Part shown: piece after piece, positions 1 through 6,969 of the stretch
Layout: every line of letters starts with the position of its first letter
How positions within the stretch are numbered: the stretch's first letter is position 1
Assembly: GCA_937907425.1 (NCBI GenBank)
Contig: CALCIE010000052.1
Location: 1-64,000, forward strand
Reading direction: 5' to 3'
DNA: 64,000 bases
Source: ZC4RG42 sp003242425
Lineage (GTDB): Bacteria; Pseudomonadota; Gammaproteobacteria; Burkholderiales; SG8-39
The notes under the pieces: model-generated
What the model saw: the letters and a program-made list of their open reading frames with translations, nothing else
What the model was told of the DNA's origin: nothing
Database searches by the model: none
Translations under genes and position numbers: made by a program

Positions 1-41
1 CGCCGGCCGGAACGGATGGGTGATGACTCCGCGCGCCGGAC

Positions 42-440
42 TTACCAGCGCAGGCCGTGTCCGACGAGCGGGAGGGCGTTGAGCAGCTTGCTCGCAGCGA
101 GCTGTTGAAGCGTGTCCACCAGGCGGCCGACGTCGACCGGCTTGCGCAGGAAGACATCGCACAGCCCGGTCAGCTCTTGCGGGTATTCGCCGCCGGTGAG
201 CGCCACGATCGACATGTCTTCCAGTTCCGGACGGGCGCGTATGGCCCTGCAGACGCCGAGGCCGTCAGTGCCCGGCATGATCAGGTCGGTGATGACCGCG
301 TCCGGCCTCTCGCTGTCCAGGACGTACAACGCTTCGTCGCCGTCGCCGGCCGTGCGTACCGTATAGCCCTCAAGTGAGAGGGCGGCCTCAAGCAGTGCGC
401 GTTCGTTCGGATCGTCGTCCACTACCAGAATCCGTTGCAT
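42..440 (-). CDS. Single-domain response regulator (REC only)
   Basis: 132-residue cytoplasmic receiver domain with no output domain. The acidic pair D9/D10 lies in the LVVDDD motif, the phosphoacceptor is D52 in VITDLIMPG, the switch Thr is T82 in ALTGG, and the invariant Lys is K100 in LRKPVD, so all catalytic positions are intact. The ATG at 440 is preferred over an upstream in-frame ATG at 584 because homology begins exactly there and an AGGA Shine-Dalgarno lies just upstream. A near-consensus sigma-54 promoter sits about 25 nt upstream of the predicted leader. With no effector domain it probably acts by protein-protein contact or phosphotransfer. No partner histidine kinase is in the window; it could lie beyond the left edge. 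Confidence 0.88.
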   Translation of the reverse strand: MQRILVVDDDPNERALLEAALSLEGYTVRTAGDGDEALYVLDSERPDAVITDLIMPGTDGLGVCRAIRARPELEDMSIVALTGGEYPQELTGLCDVFLRKPVDVGRLVDTLQQLAASKLLNALPLVGHGLRW

Positions 441-475
441 GGCGGAGTCCTCGTGTCTCGGATGAGCAGAGCGCG

Positions 476-491
476 TGCAACCGGGGTGCCG
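476..491 (-). promoter_or_regulatory. Sigma-54 (-24/-12) promoter of the response regulator gene
   Basis: Read on the minus strand the site is CGGCACCCCGGTTGCA. It has GGCAC, five bases, TTGCA, which matches the core GGCAC-N5-TTGCW without mismatch and has the required GG-N10-GC spacing. The predicted start of transcription is near 465, giving a leader of about 25 nt that contains the Shine-Dalgarno of the gene starting at 440. The rest of the 441-727 gap shows no gene. A possible plus-strand -10 (TACAAT, 692-697) precedes the rightward gene. No activator gene of the NtrC type is visible here. Confidence 0.6.
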
Positions 492-727
492 CAGCCGGTA
501 CGGCGGAGACCGAAATTTTTGTCGGACGACTCCGACACCGGCCGCCGCGGGGCGAACCGCTCGCCGATGTGATGCCGTTGTCATTTTTTCTGCGCCGATG
601 GCATGCGCTCTCGGACAACGAGGTTAACTTTAGGGCGAACGGGCGGGCGGACCTTCGTACCCGGCGTTGGCGGTCCGTTCGACGTTCCAATTACAATGCG
701 CCGTATCGGGGGCGTGCACGCGCGGGG

Positions 728-2554
728 ATGCAGACGAAGTACGATGGTCCGGACGGCGGCTCGGGGAGGACGCCGTTCCGTGTTACAAGGCGGATCGCAG
801 GCGCAGCCTGTCTGGCTTGCGCCTTTCTGCTCGTCTGGGCGCTGGGGCCGGTCGCAGACGAAGCCGTGCGGGAGCCTGTCCGGACGGGCACGCTCGCCGA
901 TCTGCTGCGTGCCGACAAGGTAGAGCTGTACGCCGCCCTGGAAACGCCCCGCCACGATTTCCCCACCGCCGTACAGATCAGACGTTTCAGCGAAGCCTTG
1001 CGCGCCTTGCGCGAATACGAGGCGCACGCAGATGTACGTCGCCTCGAGCGCGCCCGCGGGCTGTTGCGCAGTCTCGACTACGCGCTGCTCGCGAGCGCCG
1101 ACGGCCACTGGTACCTGCGCGACCGGCGCCCGGCGCGCGGCTGGGGCCATTACATTCTCAACCGTGCGCCGCGCAGCCGGCTGCTGGTGGAAGTGCCGCG
1201 TACGCTCGATGAACGCTACGCGCTCGAAGCGGGCCTGGCCCTCTATTACGAAAGCGGGGCACGCGCCCTGGCGATTGCCGGCGCGCCCTCGGCGCCGGGC
1301 ATCGACGTGCTGAAGGGCGGGGGCACCTTTTTCCACGCTTTTCATCTCGCCTACGCGCAGGACGAGGTGCTTGCCGTACGCGGTCCGGCCTATCGGCCGG
1401 GCACCGCTTCACCCGGCTGGTCGCCGGGCGCGACCAGCCGCCTGTGGGTGAACGACTCCGCCTCGGCGGCACTGGCGGCCGAGGTGAGGCAGTGGGTGGA
1501 GGGGCCGCTCGTATCCGTCTGGAAGGCGCTGCCCACCCGCAACATCCAGCGCGACGCGACGCCCGGCGTCTACGCGGAGCTGTATCTCGATATCGACGCC
1601 GCGGTACACATGGTTACGCGCCTTGAAAGCCGCGCACCGAGACTTGCCGCGTGGCGCCACGAAGCGATCCGTGAGCGCCTGGACGAGTGGCTGCAACGCG
1701 AAACGGCCGCCATGGGCGGGACGGCCGGACACCGGGCGGGCTGGCGGCTCGCCTATTTCGAGCGCGAAGTCCTCACGCCGCTGCTCGCATTGAGCGCCAG
1801 CGGCGGCCGGCGCGGCAACTGGAGTCCGGTCGTGCTGGCGCGATTGCGCGCGCTGCACTACATGGCCGATGCGACGGGGCATACCGTGCTGCGCATTCAC
1901 GACCGGCGTGCCCGGCAGGCCTACCTGGTGCTCGACGAGCGGGACGGCGCACGCAGCCGTTACATCTTCCGCGCGGGGGGAGGCGACAACTACGCGGTCA
2001 ACGCACCCGGCGCGGCCGAAGCGCCGCAGGCGCTTGCCTACGGGCTCAAGCTGTTCCACGCCCTCAAGGCGCGTGCGCTGCTCGTGTGCGATACGAAGAC
2101 CGAGCCCGAGCGTTACGCGCTGGCGCATCGTGTGCTCCAGCGGGAGTGGGGCGATGAGGAAGCCTTCCTGACCGTCGTCAGCCGCGGCTGGAAAGGCGAC
2201 GACCTCGTCGCGCAGGCCGATGTGGCGCTCGCCCTGGCCGACGGCTCGATGTCGTGGCAGGACGCGACGCCGTTGGCGACGCGGCTGCTGAAGGCAGTGA
2301 AGCGCAGCGGCTTGCGTTACCGCCTGCTGGAACGCGGGGACCATGCCGCCCTGGCCGAAGCGAGACGGCACGTCGATCTCGTCGGGCATGACGAAGTCGT
2401 GACCCTGTGGGTTTCGCCCGGCACCCGGTTCGCGGAAAGGCCACCGGGCAACCGTTCCGACACGGCGCGCGATGCGTCGCGGTCCCCGGCGCCGCGGTCG
2501 CTTGCGGCGGCGCTGTCCGGCGGACGGAGCGTGTACGACCTTCGGCCAATGTAA
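728..2554 (+). CDS. Exported/membrane-anchored protein of unknown function with internal duplication
   Basis: 608 residues from the ATG at 728. The longer open frame back to 374 overlaps the response regulator gene and looks non-coding. A signal anchor or signal peptide occupies residues 20-40 (IAGAACLACAFLLVWALG). I do not recognise the family. Two segments resemble each other, residues about 126-188 and 384-456. Each runs from a GH..LR start through a W/Y-rich strand, an RSRLL/RSRYI strand, and a helix ending in GARALAI or KARALLV, which suggests a duplicated alpha/beta domain. A KGGGTFFHAFH motif at 196-206 may form part of a site. The C-terminal 60 residues are Arg/Pro/Ser-rich and probably disordered. 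Start choice is moderate because the ribosome binding site is only GGGG directly before the ATG. Confidence 0.7.
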   Translation: MQTKYDGPDGGSGRTPFRVTRRIAGAACLACAFLLVWALGPVADEAVREPVRTGTLADLLRADKVELYAALETPRHDFPTAVQIRRFSEALRALREYEAHADVRRLERARGLLRSLDYALLASADGHWYLRDRRPARGWGHYILNRAPRSRLLVEVPRTLDERYALEAGLALYYESGARALAIAGAPSAPGIDVLKGGGTFFHAFHLAYAQDEVLAVRGPAYRPGTASPGWSPGATSRLWVNDSASAALAAEVRQWVEGPLVSVWKALPTRNIQRDATPGVYAELYLDIDAAVHMVTRLESRAPRLAAWRHEAIRERLDEWLQRETAAMGGTAGHRAGWRLAYFEREVLTPLLALSASGGRRGNWSPVVLARLRALHYMADATGHTVLRIHDRRARQAYLVLDERDGARSRYIFRAGGGDNYAVNAPGAAEAPQALAYGLKLFHALKARALLVCDTKTEPERYALAHRVLQREWGDEEAFLTVVSRGWKGDDLVAQADVALALADGSMSWQDATPLATRLLKAVKRSGLRYRLLERGDHAALAEARRHVDLVGHDEVVTLWVSPGTRFAERPPGNRSDTARDASRSPAPRSLAAALSGGRSVYDLRPM

Positions 2555-2572
2555 GTGTTCTGCCGATTCCGC

Positions 2573-2601
2573 TATAGATAGGTATGCGCAATGCGCATAC
2601 C
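2573..2601 (+). promoter_or_regulatory. Putative -10 followed by a perfect palindromic operator
   Basis: TATAGA (2573-2578) looks like a -10 element. Immediately after it comes an inverted repeat with perfect 10-bp arms, GGTATGCGCA (2581-2590) and TGCGCATACC (2592-2601), separated by one base. The symmetry and its position just downstream of the -10 fit a dimeric repressor site; as RNA it could also fold into a 5' hairpin. No clear -35 was found. Confidence 0.5.
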
Positions 2602-2616
2602 GCCGCGGAGTCGTCC

Positions 2617-2892
2617 ATGAACGCTTGCATGCACCGTCTGTTCTTGCAGCTCGATCCCGTGGGGCAGAAGATGCGCTTTCATCTGCGCGCGGGCACTTCC
2701 TTCACCGGTACCGTACACGCCGTCCACCATGACGAGGACGGGCGGATCGCCGTGATCCAACTGGTGCCGGGCCACAAGTCCACCGGCGACTTCATGTTCC
2801 TGGACGTGAACGACATCTGCGCCATCGCGTACGCCGAGTCCGCCAGTCAGGCGAGCCGACCGCGCGAAAAACTCGAAGTCGTGACGGGCTAG
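2617..2892 (+). CDS. Small conserved-looking protein, function unknown
   Basis: 91 residues from the ATG at 2617, which has a GGAG ribosome binding site six bases upstream. An upstream in-frame ATG at 2584 lies inside the palindrome and is less likely. The sequence alternates short hydrophobic strands (FHLRAGTSFTGTVHAV, RIAVIQLV, DFMFLDVNDICAIAY), as expected of a small beta-barrel, and ends in a charged tail. There are no membrane segments or cysteine pairs. It could be a small regulatory or RNA/ligand-binding barrel, but no family is recognised. It stands alone, with 465 bp before the next gene, and its own promoter/operator. Confidence 0.65.
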   Translation: MNACMHRLFLQLDPVGQKMRFHLRAGTSFTGTVHAVHHDEDGRIAVIQLVPGHKSTGDFMFLDVNDICAIAYAESASQASRPREKLEVVTG

Positions 2893-3357
2893 CGTTGCGA
2901 GCCTCGTTCCTTCGCCTCGCCGGCGGCTTGTCCGGCGCTCTGGAAAATCCTCTTCCCTGACGCGTGCGCGATGTTCGCATGAACCGCGCCGAGCATCGTC
3001 AAAAAGGCCAAGGCTTTTCGACAATCCTTACAACCCGAATGCGGGTTGGGCCGGGTCTTTGGATTCGTGCAGGGGAAAGCGGACCTTTTGCGGTCGGAAG
3101 GCGCTCGATGTATTGCACCTTCGACGGGCTGCGTGTCGCTTCGAGTTACAACGGCCTGTCTCCCGCTGATTATCCGAATGTCGCAAATCCGCTTACATGT
3201 CGTTGGAAAACAACTCGTTTATGCACAGCACTCCGAAGTCTGGCACAGCCTGTGCACAGGCGCCGCACGAATACGAGTAACTGAAGAACTTTGCTGCCGT
3301 CCGCGCACGAACGGACAACGAGTGCGTGCGGGCGAAGGCATCGGAGGGACTGGGACC
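2893..3357. other. Long intergenic region upstream of the exopolysaccharide cluster
   Basis: 465 bp with no convincing gene; the open frames in it have no ribosome binding site or family resemblance. It holds a 7-bp perfect hairpin (CAACCCG/CGGGTTG, 3031-3048) without a T-run, an AT-richer stretch around 3140-3240, a candidate sigma-54 promoter at 3241-3256, and a 12-bp palindrome CCTGTGCACAGG (3249-3260) that overlaps the -12 element. Confidence 0.6.
3241..3256 (+). promoter_or_regulatory. Candidate sigma-54 promoter of the wecB-nfr-like cluster
   Basis: TGGCACAGCCTGTGCA has a perfect -24 element (TGGCAC), GG-N10-GC spacing, and one mismatch in the -12 core (GTGCA for TTGCA). Transcription would start near 3267, giving a leader of about 90 nt before the GTG at 3358. 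A 12-bp palindrome (3249-3260) covers the -12 element. It could be a repressor operator, or it could mean the match is incidental. Confidence 0.45.
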
Positions 3358-4650
3358 GTGTGGCGTACGACCAATGGTGGTAACGCCGTCGCGCTGATCT
3401 GCATGGGCACCCGCCCGGAGATCATCAAGATGGCGCCCGTGTATCGAGCGCTGAAGAATTCCAGGCTCGGCGTTGCGATTCTGCACACGGGACAACACGA
3501 GGAAATGGCCTGGCCGCTCTACGAGTTCTTCGGTATGCGGCCTGACCATTGTGTCAATCTCAACCGCTCCTCGTCGGCGTTGTCTCATCTGAGCGCGCGC
3601 CTGCTCGAAGAAGTGGCGGGCGTGCTCGAAGTCGTGAAACCCAAGGTGGTGCTCGTGCACGGCGACACGTCGAGCACCTTGAGCGCCGCGCTCGCCGCGT
3701 TCTATCAGCAGATCCCCATCGGGCACGTGGAAGCCGGACTGCGAAGCGGCTCGATGTACGACCCCTTTCCCGAAGAGATGAACCGCGCACTGGTCGGCCG
3801 AGTGGCGCAGTGGCACTTCGCGCCGACCGCGCAGGCTGCGGAGAACCTGCGGCGAGAGGGCGTGCCGCGCGAGCGCATCCATATCGTCGGCAATACCATC
3901 GTCGATGCCGCGCTATGGGGCTGCGAGCAGCTCGAACGGCGCGCGGAGTCTGCCGCGGAACTGATCGACAGCGGGCTCGGTCACGTGCCGACGCTGCTGC
4001 AGAAGCGTGATCGCAAGCTGATCCTCGTCACGGCTCACCGGCGCGAGAACTGGGGCGGCGGCATCGCCGGCATCGCCCAGGCCGTTCGCAGACTGCTCGA
4101 AGAACGCGAAGAACTCTGCGTGGTCTGGCCGGTGCACGCCAACCGCATCGTGCGTGACACGGTGTATGTGGGCTTTCAGGGCATGGAGGATTCGGCGGCG
4201 AAGCGGCTGGTGTTGTGCGAACCGCTCAATTACACCGCACTGCTCTGGGTGCTGCGGCACGCGTGGATCACGATGACCGATTCGGGCGGCATCCAGGAGG
4301 AGGCGATCGCCGTCAAAGTGCCCGTGCTGGTGCTGCGCGAGACTACCGAGCGGCCCGAACTGCTCGCCGCCGGCGGCGGGGTACTCGTCGGTACCGATCC
4401 GCGGGCGATCGTCGAGCGCGTCCGCTGGCTGCTCGAAGACGAAGCCGCCCACCGGCGCATGCGCTCAGCGAAGAATCCGTTCGGAGACGGCCACGCTGCC
4501 GAGTACATCGCGCGCATTCTCGAGCAGGCGCTCGTTCCCCAGGATATTTCGCTGTCGCTGCCGCAACGGCCGTGCTTGGAGGAATGGACCGCGCGCGCGG
4601 CGGCCTGGAAGTTCGCGTCGTCCTCACCGCCCCGGTTGCCGGCGAATTAG
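3358..4650 (+). CDS. wecB: UDP-N-acetylglucosamine 2-epimerase (non-hydrolysing)
   Basis: Cytoplasmic enzyme interconverting UDP-GlcNAc and UDP-ManNAc. It has 430 residues, somewhat longer than the usual 370-380 because of a C-terminal tail after about residue 390. Visible signatures are MGTRPEIIK (R19, K24), HGDTSS (D103), HVEAGLRS (E125), PFPEEMNR (E139/E140), VTAHRREN (H227) and DSGGIQEEA (308-316). I place the start at a GTG with GGAGGG nine bases upstream, because homology starts a few residues in; the open frame extends further 5' without support. It is the first gene of a tight co-oriented cluster (12 bp to the glycosyltransferase). By analogy with E. coli, where WecB feeds the NfrAB polysaccharide, it probably supplies the sugar donor for this cluster. 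Confidence 0.92.
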   Translation: MWRTTNGGNAVALICMGTRPEIIKMAPVYRALKNSRLGVAILHTGQHEEMAWPLYEFFGMRPDHCVNLNRSSSALSHLSARLLEEVAGVLEVVKPKVVLVHGDTSSTLSAALAAFYQQIPIGHVEAGLRSGSMYDPFPEEMNRALVGRVAQWHFAPTAQAAENLRREGVPRERIHIVGNTIVDAALWGCEQLERRAESAAELIDSGLGHVPTLLQKRDRKLILVTAHRRENWGGGIAGIAQAVRRLLEEREELCVVWPVHANRIVRDTVYVGFQGMEDSAAKRLVLCEPLNYTALLWVLRHAWITMTDSGGIQEEAIAVKVPVLVLRETTERPELLAAGGGVLVGTDPRAIVERVRWLLEDEAAHRRMRSAKNPFGDGHAAEYIARILEQALVPQDISLSLPQRPCLEEWTARAAAWKFASSSPPRLPAN

Positions 4651-4662
4651 GAAGGACGCGCC

Positions 4663-6270
4663 ATGGACGCAAGCGACGTCCTTGCCATCGCGATGGTCTT
4701 CGCGATGGTGCTGCTGATATTCGTCAGCGTCGCCTTCCTCTTGAGCGGGCTCGACGACCTCTTCTTCGACATCTGCTACTTCTGCCGTTGGGTCTACCGG
4801 CGTCTTTTCGTCGAGCGCAAGCGCGTGCCGTTGACGGAGGATGCGTTGCTCGCGCGGCCTCAGCAGCCGATCGCGGTGATGGTGCCGGCATGGGACGAAT
4901 CGGCCGTGATCCGGCCCATGCTGACGAACATGGTGCGCTCGCTGAACTACGACGCCTACCACGTCTTCGTCGGAACCTACCCCAACGATCCCGCCACCCA
5001 TCGCGAAGTGGACGCGGTTTGCGCGCTGTATCCGAACGTGCACCGGATCGTCACGCCGCACGACGGGCCGACCAACAAGGCCGACTGCCTCAACTGGATC
5101 CTGCAGGGTATCAGGCGTTACGAGCGCGAAAGCGGCATCCGCTTCGAGATCTTCGTCATGCAGGACTGCGAGGATGTGATCCATCCTTTGTGTTACCGCG
5201 TGTTCAACCTGCTCGTGCCGCGTTTCGACATGGTGCAGGTGCCCGTGCTGGCGCTGCTGCCCAAGTGGTATCAGTTCACCGCCGGGCACTACATCGACGA
5301 GTTCGCGCAGCTGCACTACAAGGATCTCGCGGTGCGCGAGCGCCTCAACCGCAGCCTGCCGGCCGCCGGGGTGGGGTGCGCCTTCAGCCGGCGTGCCTTC
5401 GACATCATCGCCGAACGGAACAACAACATCGTGTTTTCCGTCGACTCGCTGACGGAGGACTACGAATTCGGCTTCCGTATGAAGCAGTACGGGCTGACGC
5501 AGATCTTCGCGCAGGTGTGGGTGCAGGGACAGCGGCATCGCAGTCCCTTGCCGTCGCCAAACCTGGTCTGCGTGCGCGAGTTCTTTCCGGCGACCCCGCG
5601 TGCCGCGGTCCGGCAGAAGTCGCGCTGGGTGCTCGGCATCACGCTCCAGGGCTGGGAAAACCTCGGCTGGATGCGCGGCTTCTGGACGCGCTACATGCTG
5701 GTGCGCGACCGCAAGGGGCTGCTCACCAACCTGGTCAACGTGCTCGCCTACCTGGTGGTGTTCGCCGTGACCGGGATGTGGCTGGCCAATCATTTCTATC
5801 CCGACTCCTACCGCTATCCGCCCTTGCTCGAGAAGGGCACCTGGCTGTGGTACGTGATCCTCGCCAACGGTGTGCTGCTCGTACACCGGGTCTCGATGCG
5901 CGCCTACTGCGTCTATCGCATATACGGCTGGCAGCAGGCGCTGCTTTCGATACCGCGCATGGTGTGGGGCAACTTCATCAACTTCCTCGCCACGGTGCGC
6001 GCGATCCGTCTGTACCTGCGCTACCTGCATACCGGAAAACTGATCGCGTGGGACAAGACCCAGCATGTCTATCCCTCGGAAGATCAGCTCGGCGCGGTGG
6101 TGCGCCCGCGTCTCGGCGAGCTGCTCGTCCAGTCGCGGATCATCACTCCCGAGCAGTTGCAGGACGCGCTCGCGCGTCAACAGCGGCACCGGGCGAGGCT
6201 GGGGGAGATCCTCAAGGAGATGGGGCTGGTTCAGGAGGATCAGCTCGCGTTCGCATTGAATGGACACTGA
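4663..6270 (+). CDS. nfrB: NfrB-like inner-membrane glycosyltransferase with C-terminal MshEN (c-di-GMP) domain
   Basis: 535 residues. An N-terminal membrane segment (about 8-29) precedes a GT2 domain with MVPAWDES (73-80), QDCED (167-171), TEDYE (264-268, catalytic Asp D266) and QKSRW (318-322). Two to three further membrane segments lie at about 355-378, 394-410 and 425-445. The C-terminus carries two tandem MshEN motifs, R483-Q506 and R512-H535, each beginning RLGE. This domain binds cyclic di-GMP in MshE and is also present at the C-terminus of E. coli NfrB. Motif 1 has Arg493 where Gly492-type residues are usual, and motif 2 ends in His instead of Gln. Presumably it polymerises an amino sugar from UDP-ManNAc and passes it across the inner membrane. 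It is shorter than E. coli NfrB. Confidence 0.85.
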   Translation: MDASDVLAIAMVFAMVLLIFVSVAFLLSGLDDLFFDICYFCRWVYRRLFVERKRVPLTEDALLARPQQPIAVMVPAWDESAVIRPMLTNMVRSLNYDAYHVFVGTYPNDPATHREVDAVCALYPNVHRIVTPHDGPTNKADCLNWILQGIRRYERESGIRFEIFVMQDCEDVIHPLCYRVFNLLVPRFDMVQVPVLALLPKWYQFTAGHYIDEFAQLHYKDLAVRERLNRSLPAAGVGCAFSRRAFDIIAERNNNIVFSVDSLTEDYEFGFRMKQYGLTQIFAQVWVQGQRHRSPLPSPNLVCVREFFPATPRAAVRQKSRWVLGITLQGWENLGWMRGFWTRYMLVRDRKGLLTNLVNVLAYLVVFAVTGMWLANHFYPDSYRYPPLLEKGTWLWYVILANGVLLVHRVSMRAYCVYRIYGWQQALLSIPRMVWGNFINFLATVRAIRLYLRYLHTGKLIAWDKTQHVYPSEDQLGAVVRPRLGELLVQSRIITPEQLQDALARQQRHRARLGEILKEMGLVQEDQLAFALNGH

Positions 6271-6454
6271 GCACGAACGACGAGAGACGGAGGTGGGATG
6301 GAACGAGGTGTTGGAGCGTTATGCGCGGCGCCGGTCGCACTACCGTTAGGTCGCCCACGAGGAGCGGCTTCAGCATTTCAAGAGCGCGGTCCAGGGCATC
6401 ACGGCCCCGGACTCCGCCTGGGTGAACCCCGCGGACTTCGTTCATTCCCCGTAA
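6260..6454 (+). pseudogene. Short ORF overlapping the glycosyltransferase end, interrupted by one in-frame amber codon
   Basis: An ATG at 6260 overlaps the last codons of the upstream gene in another frame. It reads 29 charged residues to a TAG at 6347-6349, then continues without a break for 34 more codons to TAA at 6452-6454. Both halves have natural composition: the first ends ERYARRRSHYR and the second starts VAHEERLQHFK and ends NPADFVHSP. Codon choice is GC-rich in the third position. This suggests a small protein of about 64 residues with a nonsense change (CAG to TAG is the simplest), a sequencing error, or translation only to the amber. No family is recognised. The position between glycosyltransferase and exported factors would suit a small accessory subunit. 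Confidence 0.4.
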
Positions 6455-6464
6455 CGCGGCGGAT

Positions 6465-6480
6465 CGGGCGTGTTGTTGCA
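6465..6480 (+). promoter_or_regulatory. Weak sigma-54-like element before the proline-rich gene
   Basis: CGGGCGTGTTGTTGCA has a perfect -12 element (TTGCA) and GG-N10-GC spacing, but the -24 element agrees only at its GG. If real it would start transcription near 6490, about 20 nt before the ATG at 6512, and provide a second promoter inside the cluster. Confidence 0.22.
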
Positions 6481-6511
6481 ACGAAGGACATTACGACATG
6501 AGGAGGCCACC

Positions 6512-6928
6512 ATGGCTAGGAGGATCTGGACCGTTCTGATGTTGGCACCGCTGACCGTTTCGGTCGCACTGGGTTATGCCGGCGAGGCGGGCGCCAAACC
6601 CGCGGAGCCTCCCGGGGCCGCGAAAGCCAAGCCCAATGACCCCAAGGCGGCTGCACCTAAGCCGAATGGCCCCAGGGCGGATGCGCCTAAGCCGGCGCCC
6701 AAGCCTGCGCCCAAGCCGGTGCGCATCCAACCCCCGCCCAAACCTGCGGTGCAGACCGTGGTGGCGCCGGGGACGTGGAAAGTCCACAGGCATCGCGGCA
6801 ACTCGCCGCTGTTCAAGATGGGGCGCGAGAAGGAGTGGGTGGAGCATCCCGGACCGGGCAAGCGTCCCGTCATCAAGCGCCAGGACCGCCCCGGCAACGG
6901 GAACGGCAAAGGCAAGGGTCCACGATAG
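6512..6928 (+). CDS. Exported proline/lysine-rich small protein
   Basis: 138 residues, start fixed by AGGAGG five bases upstream. A signal peptide (about 1-29, hydrophobic core VLMLAPLTVSVALGYA, AGAKP at its end) precedes a low-complexity region rich in Pro, Lys and Ala (about 30-85, including repeated APKP units). A basic segment follows with WKVHRHRGNSPLFKMGREKEW and a Gly/Asn/Lys tail; the mature protein is strongly basic. No enzymatic motif is visible. Within an exopolysaccharide cluster a basic extended periplasmic protein could bind the polymer or peptidoglycan, but that is inference from charge and place only. The next gene starts 41 bp downstream. Confidence 0.72.
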   Translation: MARRIWTVLMLAPLTVSVALGYAGEAGAKPAEPPGAAKAKPNDPKAAAPKPNGPRADAPKPAPKPAPKPVRIQPPPKPAVQTVVAPGTWKVHRHRGNSPLFKMGREKEWVEHPGPGKRPVIKRQDRPGNGNGKGKGPR

Positions 6929-6969
6929 CCGCTTCGCGCGCGGTATTGCCGCTCGCAAAGGAGAGAGTC

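Noticed and set aside
374..727. N-terminal extension of the exported-protein gene
   Set aside because: Overlaps the response regulator and its promoter; signal sequence begins only after 728.
3001..3020. AAAAAGGCC/GGCTTTT terminator-like sequence
   Set aside because: Only a two-base loop and an unpaired G; the small gene upstream ends more than 100 bp earlier.
4215..6425. 736-codon open frame on the plus strand
   Set aside because: Out-of-frame shadow across wecB and the glycosyltransferase; Arg-rich with no motifs.
6298..6501. 67-codon open frame after the glycosyltransferase gene
   Set aside because: Gly/Arg/Pro-rich translation; the frame starting at 6260 has more protein-like composition despite its amber codon.
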